Positions 1 to 4,336 are shown, counted from the stretch's first letter. The stretch is 7,622 nt of DNA from CAYUNI01 sp964446245 (GCA_964446245.1 CAYUNI010000022.1:1-7622), one strand, 5' to 3'. Numbers and translations are program-made. The notes: a model not told the origin generated them from the sequence alone.

Positions 1-520
1 GTTCACTATCGGTCTCTAAATGTATTTAGCCTTGGCAGTTAGTTCTGCCTGCTTCCCTCAAGGCTGTCGTTCCTCGAAGTACTCAAGATCAGAGACAAAA
101 GAGAGATTTTGTTTTCGCCTACAGGGCCGTTACCTTCTGTGGCACTGCTTCCCAGCAGTTTCGGCTAACAAAATCTTTTGTAACTCTTCTAGTAAACTAC
201 GTCTCTGTCTTACAACCCTCATTTCCTTGCGGAAACAAGTTTGGGCTTTTCCCCTTTCGCTCGCCACTACTCAGGGAATACTTCCGCTTGCGCGGATATT
301 ATTTTCTTTTCCTCCCGGTACTGAGATGTTTCACTTCCCGGGGTACACATCCTTGGTCAAGCCAAGAACAATTCCGTATAACCGGAATTAGGTTTCCCCA
401 TTCGGAGATCTCCGGATCAAAGGTTGCTAGGCACCTCCCCGAAGCATATCGCCGCCATGCCGCGTCCTTCATCGTCATTTAGAGTCTAGGCATCCACCAC
501 ATACTCTTGATTTCCTATTA
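1..520 (-). rRNA. rrl: 23S ribosomal RNA, 5' domain (3' part outside window)
   Basis: Read on the minus strand, this stretch follows the 5' domain of bacterial 23S rRNA in order: GGTGGATGCCTAG near the start, GATGAAGGACG, CGAATGGGGAAACC, GTGAAACATCTCAGTACC, GGAGGAAAAGAAA, AGTAGTGGCGAGCGAAAGGGG, AAGGCTAAATAC, and ACCGATAGTGAAC at the window edge. This covers roughly the first 450-460 nt of the E. coli molecule, about 60 nt longer here because of extra bases in variable helices. Counting 22 nt upstream of GGTGGATGCC, as in E. coli, places the mature 5' end near 520; the exact nucleotide is uncertain by several bases. No 16S rRNA or spacer tRNA lies upstream: the next element is a protein gene at 854-1540. 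The rest of the gene continues off the left edge. Reading frames inside this stretch are artefacts. Confidence 0.97.
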
Positions 521-527
521 GGAAATC
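509..527. repeat. 9-1-9 perfect palindrome at the 23S 5' boundary
   Basis: GATTTCCTA-T-TAGGAAATC can fold in RNA as a 7-bp hairpin with a 5-nt loop. It straddles the predicted mature 5' end (about 520). It may mark a processing site or compete with the helix joining the 5' and 3' ends of 23S. Confidence 0.6.
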
Positions 528-641
528 TAAAAACCATTTCTTATTTTCTTTTATTCTTTACCTGTTTCTTCCACCTCCAGCAATTAAAAGTCAAAAAGAC
601 CCCCACTCAAACATTAGTCTGAGTTTGCTGTGATGGCATTA

Positions 642-656
642 AGTTTTCAAATAGCA
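642..656 (-). promoter_or_regulatory. boxA-type antitermination element of the 23S transcript
   Basis: The minus strand reads TGCTATTTGAAAACT. This differs by one base from the boxA form TGCTCTTTGAAAACT seen in rRNA leaders of Bacillus-type bacteria. In known systems boxA RNA binds NusB/S10 and loads an antitermination complex that lets RNA polymerase traverse rRNA without Rho-dependent arrest. It sits about 120 nt before the mature 23S 5' end, where such elements normally lie. Its presence here suggests that this 23S gene is loaded for antitermination on its own. Confidence 0.7.
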
Positions 657-665
657 TTCGTTCCG

Positions 666-692
666 AATAAAAAAACCGCTCTTCGGGGCGGG
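666..692 (-). terminator. Terminator-like hairpin inside the 23S leader
   Basis: The minus strand reads CCGCCCCGAAGAGCGG followed by a run of eight T. The stem is CCGC/GCGG, extendable at the base through AAC/GTT with one mismatch; the inner pair next to the loop is mismatched. It lies downstream of the 23S promoter (777-805) and upstream of boxA. It would therefore either end a short ~100-nt RNA or attenuate 23S transcription. It could also be a backup terminator for the gene at 854-1540. Confidence 0.6.
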
Positions 693-776
693 TTAAGTGG
701 ACAGCTCTAAAGCTTCTCAACCTAACTTCTCCGCTTAAGTTTGGTCTTTTTCTTTATCATTCTTTCGATACTGGGT

Positions 777-805
777 AGTATATACCCAAACAAAAAAGGA
801 GTCAA
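777..805 (-). promoter_or_regulatory. Sigma-70-type promoter of the 23S unit
   Basis: On the minus strand, TTGACT (805-800), a 17-bp spacer and TATACT (782-777) form a near-consensus promoter with start predicted around 770. It is the only strong promoter found between the gene at 854-1540 and 23S. The -35 box overlaps the distal arm of the terminator hairpin of that upstream gene. Confidence 0.75.
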
Positions 806-829
806 GCCCTTTTGACCCAACTCCTTTTT
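793..829 (-). terminator. Terminator of the TM_helix protein gene
   Basis: Arms AAAAAGGAGT (829-820) and ACTCCTTTTT (802-793) pair perfectly over 10 bp, with the T run built into the 3' arm. The hairpin begins 25 bp after the stop codon at 854. The A run on the opposite side makes it potentially bidirectional. A small internal alternative stem (GTCAA/TTGAC) competes with the main one. The 3' arm doubles as part of the 23S promoter -35 region. Confidence 0.75.
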
Positions 830-853
830 AAAGAAAAGGTATATTTTTAAGCT

Positions 854-1540
854 CTATTTCTTTGAGGCCTCATCCTCCAGCTTGCCAATAAAGCGAGCGG
901 CGGCTTCTTTTCCTCCCAAACCAAAAGCCAATCCACCGGCAATCGCCAACATAGCGACAATACCAGTAAAGAGAATTTGGAAATAATTATCTTTGATCCC
1001 TAATTGGCCAATTACGATCACTAAAGTAAAGATAACAATTGCCCACTTGGTAATCGCTCCAAACAAATCAGCAGAAGCCAACCCGGCAGCCTTAGCTGAG
1101 GCCAAGACAATCTTCTGCAAAACTTGAGCCAAGACAGCACCAACAATAAAAATCAAAACGGCAACTACCACATTTAAAATGTAAGGTAGGACGATTGATT
1201 GCAAGAAAAGATTAATTTGACTCAAACCCAAGACTTCCAAAGCAGCCATCAAGAAAGCAATAATGACGAACCACTTAATCAAAAAACCAATAAAGACGCC
1301 TGAATTCAAGCGATAGCCAGCTCGCTCGACTAGCTCACGGACACCGATACTTTCCAAGACTCGGTCTAGCTTCAAAGCTTTGATAAGCTGAGCAACCCAC
1401 TTACCAACAGTATCACCAAAAACCCAGCCGATAATAAAGAGAACAACCGATACTACTAAGTTAGGCAAGAAAGCCACGACTCCGGTCCACAGACCCTGAA
1501 AAGAAGTGGTTAACACCTGACTCCAAGTTTGCAATAACAT
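854..1540 (-). CDS. TM_helix-repeat membrane protein (MscS-related, CmpX-like)
   Basis: A 228-residue hydrophobic protein with about five membrane segments (roughly residues 23-43, 80-103, 115-140, 158-180, 188-210). Two copies of an amphipathic/hydrophobic unit (around 22-65 and 117-165) and the Gly-rich ending GGLAFGLGGKEAAARF (202-217) match the 'conserved TM helix' family (Pfam TM_helix). That family lies within or beside the MscS mechanosensitive channels and includes CmpX-like proteins. The C-terminal cytoplasmic beta domain of true MscS is absent, so channel activity is not assured. By family, it acts in the cytoplasmic membrane, probably in tension or osmotic response. The ATG at 1540 has no Shine-Dalgarno sequence; its leader is AT-rich. 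An extended -10 promoter lies 75-83 bp upstream and a strong terminator follows. The stop is TAG. It is apparently monocistronic. Confidence 0.85.
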   Translation of the reverse strand: MLLQTWSQVLTTSFQGLWTGVVAFLPNLVVSVVLFIIGWVFGDTVGKWVAQLIKALKLDRVLESIGVRELVERAGYRLNSGVFIGFLIKWFVIIAFLMAALEVLGLSQINLFLQSIVLPYILNVVVAVLIFIVGAVLAQVLQKIVLASAKAAGLASADLFGAITKWAIVIFTLVIVIGQLGIKDNYFQILFTGIVAMLAIAGGLAFGLGGKEAAARFIGKLEDEASKK

Positions 1541-1614
1541 ATAAAATTACTATTTAATTGAATACCTTAGCTTATAAATACAAGGTTCGACCCCTTTTGT
1601 TTAATAATGGTTTA

Positions 1615-1623
1615 ATTATAGCA
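1615..1623 (-). promoter_or_regulatory. Extended -10 promoter for the TM_helix gene
   Basis: The minus strand reads TGCTATAAT, a perfect extended -10 (TGnTATAAT), with a start predicted at an A near 1608. This gives a 5' UTR of about 68 nt before the ATG at 1540. No good -35 box lies at 16-18 bp, which extended -10 promoters tolerate. The best TTGTCA is 28 bp away and is discounted. Confidence 0.55.
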
Positions 1624-1864
1624 CCAAAAAGAAGACCACGAGACCGTCTGACAAGGCTATTGTGGATAAATGAGCAACGATCATCACTCGGCTTTTTCGG
1701 GGTACGGTTTTTCTTAAGCTTAGAAAAACCTAAAATTCTCACCTCGACAGATTCGAACCCCTCTGAAAAAGCCGAGCGATAGCCAAAAAAAGAAGGCTGG
1801 GGAAAAATTTATTTTTCAGAAAAAAGTCGAAACAAGCAGCACGCATAAAATCTTGCTAGATTTT
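1624..1864 (-). ncRNA. Candidate structured non-coding RNA or long leader
   Basis: This is a gene-free stretch with its own upstream promoter (1868-1896). The predicted RNA starts at or beside a perfect 7-bp hairpin (1847-1864, 4-nt loop). Its core is a 16-bp helix, ATCGCTCGGCTTTTTC (1780-1765) with GAAAAAGCCGAGTGAT (1698-1683). This is extended after a 3-nt bulge by GGGG/CCCC (1758-1761 with 1699-1702). The helix encloses a 9-bp hairpin (1706-1730, GGTTTTTCT/AGAAAAACC) and a small TCGA hairpin. The only irregular pair of the 16-bp helix is a G-U wobble on the minus strand but an A-C mismatch on the plus strand, favouring minus-strand transcription. The 3' end is not clear; a T-rich stretch occurs near 1624-1637. 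It matched no RNA family I know: RNase P, SRP, tmRNA, 6S and tRNA signatures were looked for and not seen. It could be a leader of the 854-1540 gene. Confidence 0.4.
1683..1780 (-). repeat. Long imperfect inverted repeat with nested hairpin
   Basis: Arms 1683-1698 and 1765-1780 are complementary at 15 of 16 positions, and 1699-1702 can pair with 1758-1761. A second 9-bp inverted repeat (1706-1714 with 1722-1730) is nested within. It is the most ordered structure in the 465-bp gap between genes. It lacks a clean T tract on either side, so it is not an ordinary terminator. Confidence 0.7.
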
Positions 1865-1867
1865 CAC

Positions 1868-1896
1868 TCTATACTCAAGCCGTCGCTTTCTGTAAA
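1868..1896 (-). promoter_or_regulatory. Promoter of the structured RNA candidate
   Basis: On the minus strand, TTTACA (1896-1891), a 17-bp spacer and TATAGA (1873-1868) resemble a sigma-70 promoter: five of six -35 positions and four of six -10 positions match consensus. The predicted start near 1861-1864 coincides with the first bases of a perfect 7-bp hairpin, a common arrangement for stable small RNAs. Confidence 0.45.
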
Positions 1897-1956
1897 GTTT
1901 CTAAAAACGCTATTTTAAACCTTAAGAAGAGGAAGATGGTCTGAAAAATTTTTACA

Positions 1957-2000
1957 AAAAGAAAACCGCCCTCCAACGATTTCCTTTCGTTAGAAAGCGG
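1957..2000 (-). terminator. Terminator of the small membrane protein gene
   Basis: On the minus strand CCGCTTTCTAACGA (2000-1987) pairs with TCGTTGGAGGGCGG (1979-1966) over 14 positions, three of them G-U, around the loop AAGGAAA. TTTTCTTTTT follows. It starts 5 bp after the TGA stop at 2006. It is a strong intrinsic terminator, and probably also ends any read-through from the regulator gene at 2372-2968. Confidence 0.85.
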
Positions 2001-2005
2001 CATCC

Positions 2006-2275
2006 TCACCACCAGCGACGCTCATAAGCGCCATACTGGTAGAGAATAATCCCGGATATCGCCAATCCGACAACATCCGGCGGGATAGTCCAGTATGCCC
2101 CGGAGAGCACAAAATACACAACTCTAACCGCGCAGGTCAGAGTTCCCAACCCCGCGAAAATGATACTTATTCCACACCTCTTCTCCTTATACTGTTTGAA
2201 AGCCTGAGCTGACAAACCGAGGATAAATGTGGATACACCGCACATCATCGCCAAAAAGCCGAATAATGATTCCAT
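2006..2275 (-). CDS. Small three-helix membrane protein, SemiSWEET/PQ-loop-like
   Basis: An 89-residue protein with three hydrophobic helices (about 4-23, 36-58, 64-82), the size and topology of bacterial SemiSWEET half-transporters, which pair up to move sugars across the cytoplasmic membrane. Family-like features in order: a glycine/serine-rich first helix ending in an 'AQ' where PQ-loop proteins have 'PQ'; a basic loop KQYKEKRCGIS matching the usual TK...IS turn; 'VVYF' followed by a proline ('IPPD') before helix 3; and a tyrosine-rich basic tail (YQYGAYERRWW). The canonical Pro of the PQ motif is missing, so the assignment is tentative; an unrelated small membrane protein remains possible. 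The ATG is preceded by GGGGGG six nt upstream, a Shine-Dalgarno-like run held in the loop of a 4-bp GGAA/TTCC hairpin. It has its own consensus promoter and terminator and is probably single. The stop is TGA. Confidence 0.6.
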   Translation of the reverse strand: MESLFGFLAMMCGVSTFILGLSAQAFKQYKEKRCGISIIFAGLGTLTCAVRVVYFVLSGAYWTIPPDVVGLAISGIILYQYGAYERRWW

Positions 2276-2331
2276 GAGGAACCCCCCTTTCCTTTTTTAC
2301 TTTTTCAGAGACCGCCTCAAACCCTTCCTAA

Positions 2332-2360
2332 AGTATAGCATAATACATTGACACTGTCAA
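2332..2360 (-). promoter_or_regulatory. Consensus promoter of the three-helix membrane protein
   Basis: TTGACA (2360-2355), a 17-bp spacer and TATACT (2337-2332) with an upstream TGC (extended -10) on the minus strand make this the strongest promoter in the window. The start is predicted near 2325, giving a UTR of about 50 nt. It begins only 11 bp after the stop codon of the regulator gene at 2372. Confidence 0.85.
2348..2360. promoter_or_regulatory. Operator-like palindrome over the -35 box
   Basis: TTGACACTGTCAA is a perfect 6-1-6 inverted repeat whose minus-strand half is the -35 hexamer itself. Such placement is typical of repressor sites, but part of the symmetry follows simply from TTGACA being present. 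No second copy was seen in the window. Confidence 0.35.
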
Positions 2361-2371
2361 GAACAAAAAAT

Positions 2372-2968
2372 TTACCCGTTTAAATCTAATTTGCTTACCG
2401 CTAAAATGTGAGGATTTTCCATCAGATCACGGATAAATTTGTCACTGGAATGGTAGCGATAAAGAAAATCGTTAGTAGAAAATACGGCATAAAGTATCTC
2501 CTGACCAATCTCCGCTTCCAAATTTTTAATTGTCGTATCAATTGCATAGCGTTTTAAGTCGTCCCCCACAACCACAATATCCACTGTCCGCTCCGGCTGA
2601 TGGACAAAAAGTCCAGCTAAAGCCATAAACTTAATCTTCCCTGCCTGTCGGAAACGATTAGCAATCACCTTATTCTTTTCAACCAATTCCGCGCTAAGCA
2701 AAAGTCTCAATGGCTCATTAAAAACAAATTCTTCATCTAGTTGAAAATGACGGTTAGAAAATCTAACAGTCTTCTTAGTAACTGTCTTTTTCTCCTTAAT
2801 TAAACCAATCGAACTTAAAAGAGCGACCTCTTTCTGAGTTTCGCTTGGGCTAACCTTAGATTTTTTGGCAATAGAGGCCCCATCAAATATGACCGTCGGA
2901 TTCGATAAAAATAAACGCATAATTTTCACCCGAGCTAGACTGCCAAATAGTTTTCCTAAGTTTTCCAT
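2372..2968 (-). CDS. Winged-helix regulator with degenerate nucleotidyltransferase-like domain
   Basis: The protein has 198 residues from the ATG at 2968. Residues 1-75 look like an ArsR-type winged helix: MENLGKLFGSLARVKIMRLF, then a recognition region (SIAKKSKVSPSETQKEVALL) and a basic wing (KEKKTVTKKTVRF). Residues ~108-190 resemble a minimal nucleotidyltransferase fold: GLFVHQPERTVDIVVVGDD (119-137), then a helix-strand-helix end. The GS motif of active enzymes is replaced by GLF, though one Asp of the DxD-like site (VDIVVVGD) remains, so the domain is probably a non-catalytic ligand or partner module. Role inferred: DNA-binding transcription regulator of unknown target. The frame stays open upstream to an ATG at 3085. 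I reject that start because the promoter's -10 box lies between it and 2968, and the extension would be read from the terminator of the preceding gene. The transcript is nearly leaderless (~4 nt). The stop is TAA. Confidence 0.75.
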   Translation of the reverse strand: MENLGKLFGSLARVKIMRLFLSNPTVIFDGASIAKKSKVSPSETQKEVALLSSIGLIKEKKTVTKKTVRFSNRHFQLDEEFVFNEPLRLLLSAELVEKNKVIANRFRQAGKIKFMALAGLFVHQPERTVDIVVVGDDLKRYAIDTTIKNLEAEIGQEILYAVFSTNDFLYRYHSSDKFIRDLMENPHILAVSKLDLNG

Positions 2969-2978
2969 AATTAGACGG

Positions 2979-3007
2979 ATTATACTCCTTGGAGGGAGAT
3001 ATTTCAA
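2979..3007 (-). promoter_or_regulatory. Promoter of the winged-helix regulator (leaderless)
   Basis: TTGAAA (3007-3002), a 17-bp spacer and a perfect TATAAT (2984-2979) on the minus strand. The start is predicted at the A of 2972, only about four bases before the ATG at 2966-2968. It decides the start codon of the regulator. AAGGAG just upstream of the -10 looks like a ribosome site but lies 5' of the transcription start. Confidence 0.85.
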
Positions 3008-3009
3008 CC

Positions 3010-3055
3010 AAAAAGCGAAAGCCCACGGGAAGTGACAATTTGTCATCTCGTGGGC
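3010..3055 (-). terminator. Terminator of the Cys-rich small protein gene
   Basis: Arms GCCCACG and CGTGGGC (3049-3055 and 3021-3027) flank further pairing (TGAC/GTCA) near the tip. On the minus strand TTTCGCTTTTT follows. The hairpin lies 11 bp after the TGA at 3067 and ends just before the -35 box of the next promoter. The opposite side also has a T run (ATTTTT), so it could work both ways. Confidence 0.75.
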
Positions 3056-3066
3056 CATTTTTCTGC

Positions 3067-3240
3067 TCATTCTTTTCCCTCCCAAAAGTGGCAGGTCTGC
3101 TCATAAAGAGATGGTGTTCCTGTCTTGGAACAATCTCCAAATAAGCAGTTGTCTTCCTTCTCTCCCCAACGACGGCAGGTACAACATATTTCTCCCACCT
3201 CTTGGAAGACACTCCCCTCTGTCCCTGTGGCAGAAGACAT
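3067..3240 (-). CDS. Small Cys-rich protein, probable metal-binding
   Basis: The protein has 57 residues starting at the ATG of 3240, chosen because GGGAGG lies five bases upstream, the best Shine-Dalgarno in the window; an in-frame ATG at 3273 lacks one. Residues 19-50 carry five or six cysteines in the pattern CCxCRRW...NC...GDC...PxxYxxTCxxFW. Small bacterial and phage proteins with a 'CxxCRxW ... GxC ... TCxxF' arrangement are common; the cysteines likely bind zinc or an iron centre, but the function is unknown to me. There is no signal peptide or membrane segment, so it is cytoplasmic. It stands alone: rplL and its hairpin lie upstream, a terminator downstream. The stop is TGA. Composition differs from neighbours in having a true Shine-Dalgarno and fewer AT-only codons, which might indicate a different origin; this is weak evidence. 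Confidence 0.65.
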   Translation of the reverse strand: MSSATGTEGSVFQEVGEICCTCRRWGEKEDNCLFGDCSKTGTPSLYEQTCHFWEGKE

Positions 3241-3310
3241 TTTCCCCTCCCTTCTTGCCTCACTATGAGACATTTCTAAATAATAAATACCGCAAAAAAG
3301 TCAGAGACGC

Positions 3311-3354
3311 AAACAGCCACAATTTTCTGCTAAAGCAGAAAATTGTGGCTGTTT
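3311..3354 (-). terminator. Perfect 20-bp hairpin after rplL
   Basis: AAACAGCCACAATTTTCTGC (3311-3330) and its exact reverse complement (3335-3354) enclose TAAA. It begins 11 bp after the rplL stop. A T tract does not follow directly on the minus strand (GCGTCTCTGAC, then TTTTTT), so it may serve as a weak terminator, an RNA 3'-end stabiliser, or an RNase III site. The placement argues that it marks the end of the rplJ-rplL transcript. Confidence 0.6.
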
Positions 3355-3365
3355 ATAAAACTTCT

Positions 3366-3764
3366 TTACTTCAACTCAATCTTACCTCCCGCTTCCTCAA
3401 CCGCTTTCTTCAAAGCTTCAGCTTCCTCCTTCTTCATATCCTCTTTGAGGACAGATGGAGCGGCGTCCACCAAGTCTTTGGCTTCTTTCAAGCCGAGACC
3501 CAAAGCCTCTTTAACCGCCTTGATAACCGCAATCTTGGTATCACCAGCTGCGGTCAAATTAACAGTGAAAGAATCTTTCTCTTCCGCGGCTTCACCAGCA
3601 CCAGCCGCCGCGCCACCAGCGACCACCATCGCTTGAGCCGAAACACCAAACTTCTCTTCTAAAACTTTTACCAATTCATGAAGCTCCAGCACGCTCATTG
3701 ACTCAATCTTTTCTACCAAGTCTTTGAATTTTGCAGGAACTTCAACAACAGTTTTTTCGTCCAT
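3366..3764 (-). CDS. rplL: 50S ribosomal protein L7/L12
   Basis: The protein has 132 residues, near the usual 120-130. The N-terminal dimerisation/L10-binding helices occupy about residues 5-45. The flexible Ala/Gly hinge (VVAGGAAAGAGEAAEE) is at 47-62. The C-terminal domain (63-132) is highly typical: KIAVIKAVKEALGLGLKEAKDLVDAAP and EEAEALKKAVEEAGGKIELK, the surface that recruits initiation and elongation factors to the ribosomal stalk. It lies 24 bp downstream of rplJ in the same operon, separated by an almost pure A/T spacer without a Shine-Dalgarno sequence, so translation initiation is probably SD-independent or coupled to rplJ. It is regulated through the L10 leader upstream of rplJ. 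A perfect 20-bp hairpin follows the TAA stop. Confidence 0.97.
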   Translation of the reverse strand: MDEKTVVEVPAKFKDLVEKIESMSVLELHELVKVLEEKFGVSAQAMVVAGGAAAGAGEAAEEKDSFTVNLTAAGDTKIAVIKAVKEALGLGLKEAKDLVDAAPSVLKEDMKKEEAEALKKAVEEAGGKIELK

Positions 3765-3788
3765 AATAATTTTTAAATTAATTCTTAA

Positions 3789-4292
3789 TTAAACACTCTC
3801 ACTCGAACCAGATTTTTTTGCAATCTGATCAAGCGCCATAACCAAACCTTGGATTGGCGAATTGATCACATTTACAAACTGACCATACAAGATCTCTCGA
3901 CTTGGAATAGTCGCCAAGGCCATCATCTTGGATTGATCGGCATATGACCCTTCGAAAACACCGCCAACGATTTTCAAAAAATCTGGGGTTTTCTTCTGGT
4001 AAGCATAGACCTCTCGAACTGGCGCCAAATCATCAGCGCCATAAGCAACGGCGATTTCTCCCGGCAAATCTGATAGCTCACCAGTAAAACCAGCTTCGCC
4101 AAAAGCTTTGCGCATGAGAGTCTTTTTCGCAACAGTCAATCCAATACCATTTGCTCGCAAAGTGCGACGCATCTCAGTATTAATCTCTACTGGCAAACCA
4201 TGGAAATTTACGAAAACTAACGATTTAGCTGTCTTCGCAACATCTTTTAGTTTACTGATTATTTCACTCTTTTTTTGTTTTGTAATTGCCAT
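3789..4292 (-). CDS. rplJ: 50S ribosomal protein L10
   Basis: The protein has 167 residues, the normal length. Family hallmarks are the N-terminal rRNA-binding domain with LVFVNFHGLPVEINTEMRR (25-43) and TVAKKTLMRKAF (53-64), GEIAVAYGADDLAPVREV, a loop ending in FLKIVGGVFEG, and a C-terminal helix (QGLVMALDQIAKK) that carries the L7/L12 dimers. Together with L7/L12 it forms the base of the ribosomal stalk on 23S rRNA. The ATG at 4292 lacks a Shine-Dalgarno within range (GGAG is over 20 nt away). It is the first gene of the rplJ-rplL operon, preceded by a promoter and an L10 leader with a candidate attenuator, the expected site of autoregulation by L10 or the L10-L7/L12 complex. The stop is TAA. 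Confidence 0.97.
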   Translation of the reverse strand: MAITKQKKSEIISKLKDVAKTAKSLVFVNFHGLPVEINTEMRRTLRANGIGLTVAKKTLMRKAFGEAGFTGELSDLPGEIAVAYGADDLAPVREVYAYQKKTPDFLKIVGGVFEGSYADQSKMMALATIPSREILYGQFVNVINSPIQGLVMALDQIAKKSGSSESV

Positions 4293-4312
4293 AATATTTT
4301 GCTTTTAGTTCT

Positions 4313-4336
4313 CCGTTTTTTGTAAACAAAAAACGG
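4313..4336 (-). repeat. 10-bp perfect hairpin overlapping the attenuator T tract
   Basis: CCGTTTTTTG and CAAAAAACGG pair perfectly around TTTA on the minus strand, just upstream of the rplJ 5' flank. It uses the CCG and T run of the attenuator, so the two folds exclude each other. It could be an anti-terminator or simply a structure formed after read-through. Confidence 0.5.

Larger units (their letters stand above)
521..770 (-). other. 23S rRNA leader (pre-rRNA 5' flank)
   Basis: This 250-nt untranslated stretch separates the predicted transcription start (~770) from the mature 23S 5' end. In order it holds three things. The first is a possible long-range stem of 9 bp with one C-A mismatch (arms 730-738 and 693-701). 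The second is a terminator-like hairpin (675-692) with a T tract. The third is a boxA-like element (642-656). No ORF with a plausible start and no tRNA could be found. The last part before 23S is purine- and A-rich. A perfect 9-1-9 inverted repeat (509-527) straddles the predicted mature 5' end. The half of the pre-23S processing stem expected here would pair with the 3' flank, which is outside the window. Confidence 0.6.

Noticed and set aside
20..482. Plus-strand reading frames in the left part
   Set aside because: They lie inside the 23S rRNA gene on the opposite strand.
1579..1600. Second T-arm-like motif (AAGG-TTCGACC-CCTT on the plus strand)
   Set aside because: Only a 4-bp stem forms, and neither acceptor nor D arm could be built around it.
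1741..1765. tRNA/tmRNA T-loop-like sequence (GGGGTTCGAATC on the minus strand)
   Set aside because: The loop matches but the five-base T stem does not pair, and no acceptor stem, anticodon arm or CCA end could be placed. A tmRNA would also overlap the terminator and gene at 1966-2275.
1558..1782. Plus-strand 74-aa reading frame
   Set aside because: It begins with a TTG codon, has no ribosome site, shows a random-like basic composition, and lies over the minus-strand promoter and the inverted repeat.
2969..3085. N-terminal 39-residue extension of the regulator
   Set aside because: The promoter -10 and -35 boxes and a terminator lie within or beside it, and the extension reads as non-protein-like sequence.
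3111..3662. Plus-strand 183-aa and 97-aa frames over rplL
   Set aside because: They are antisense shadows of rplL (Ala/Ser-rich owing to its codons) and of the Cys-rich gene.
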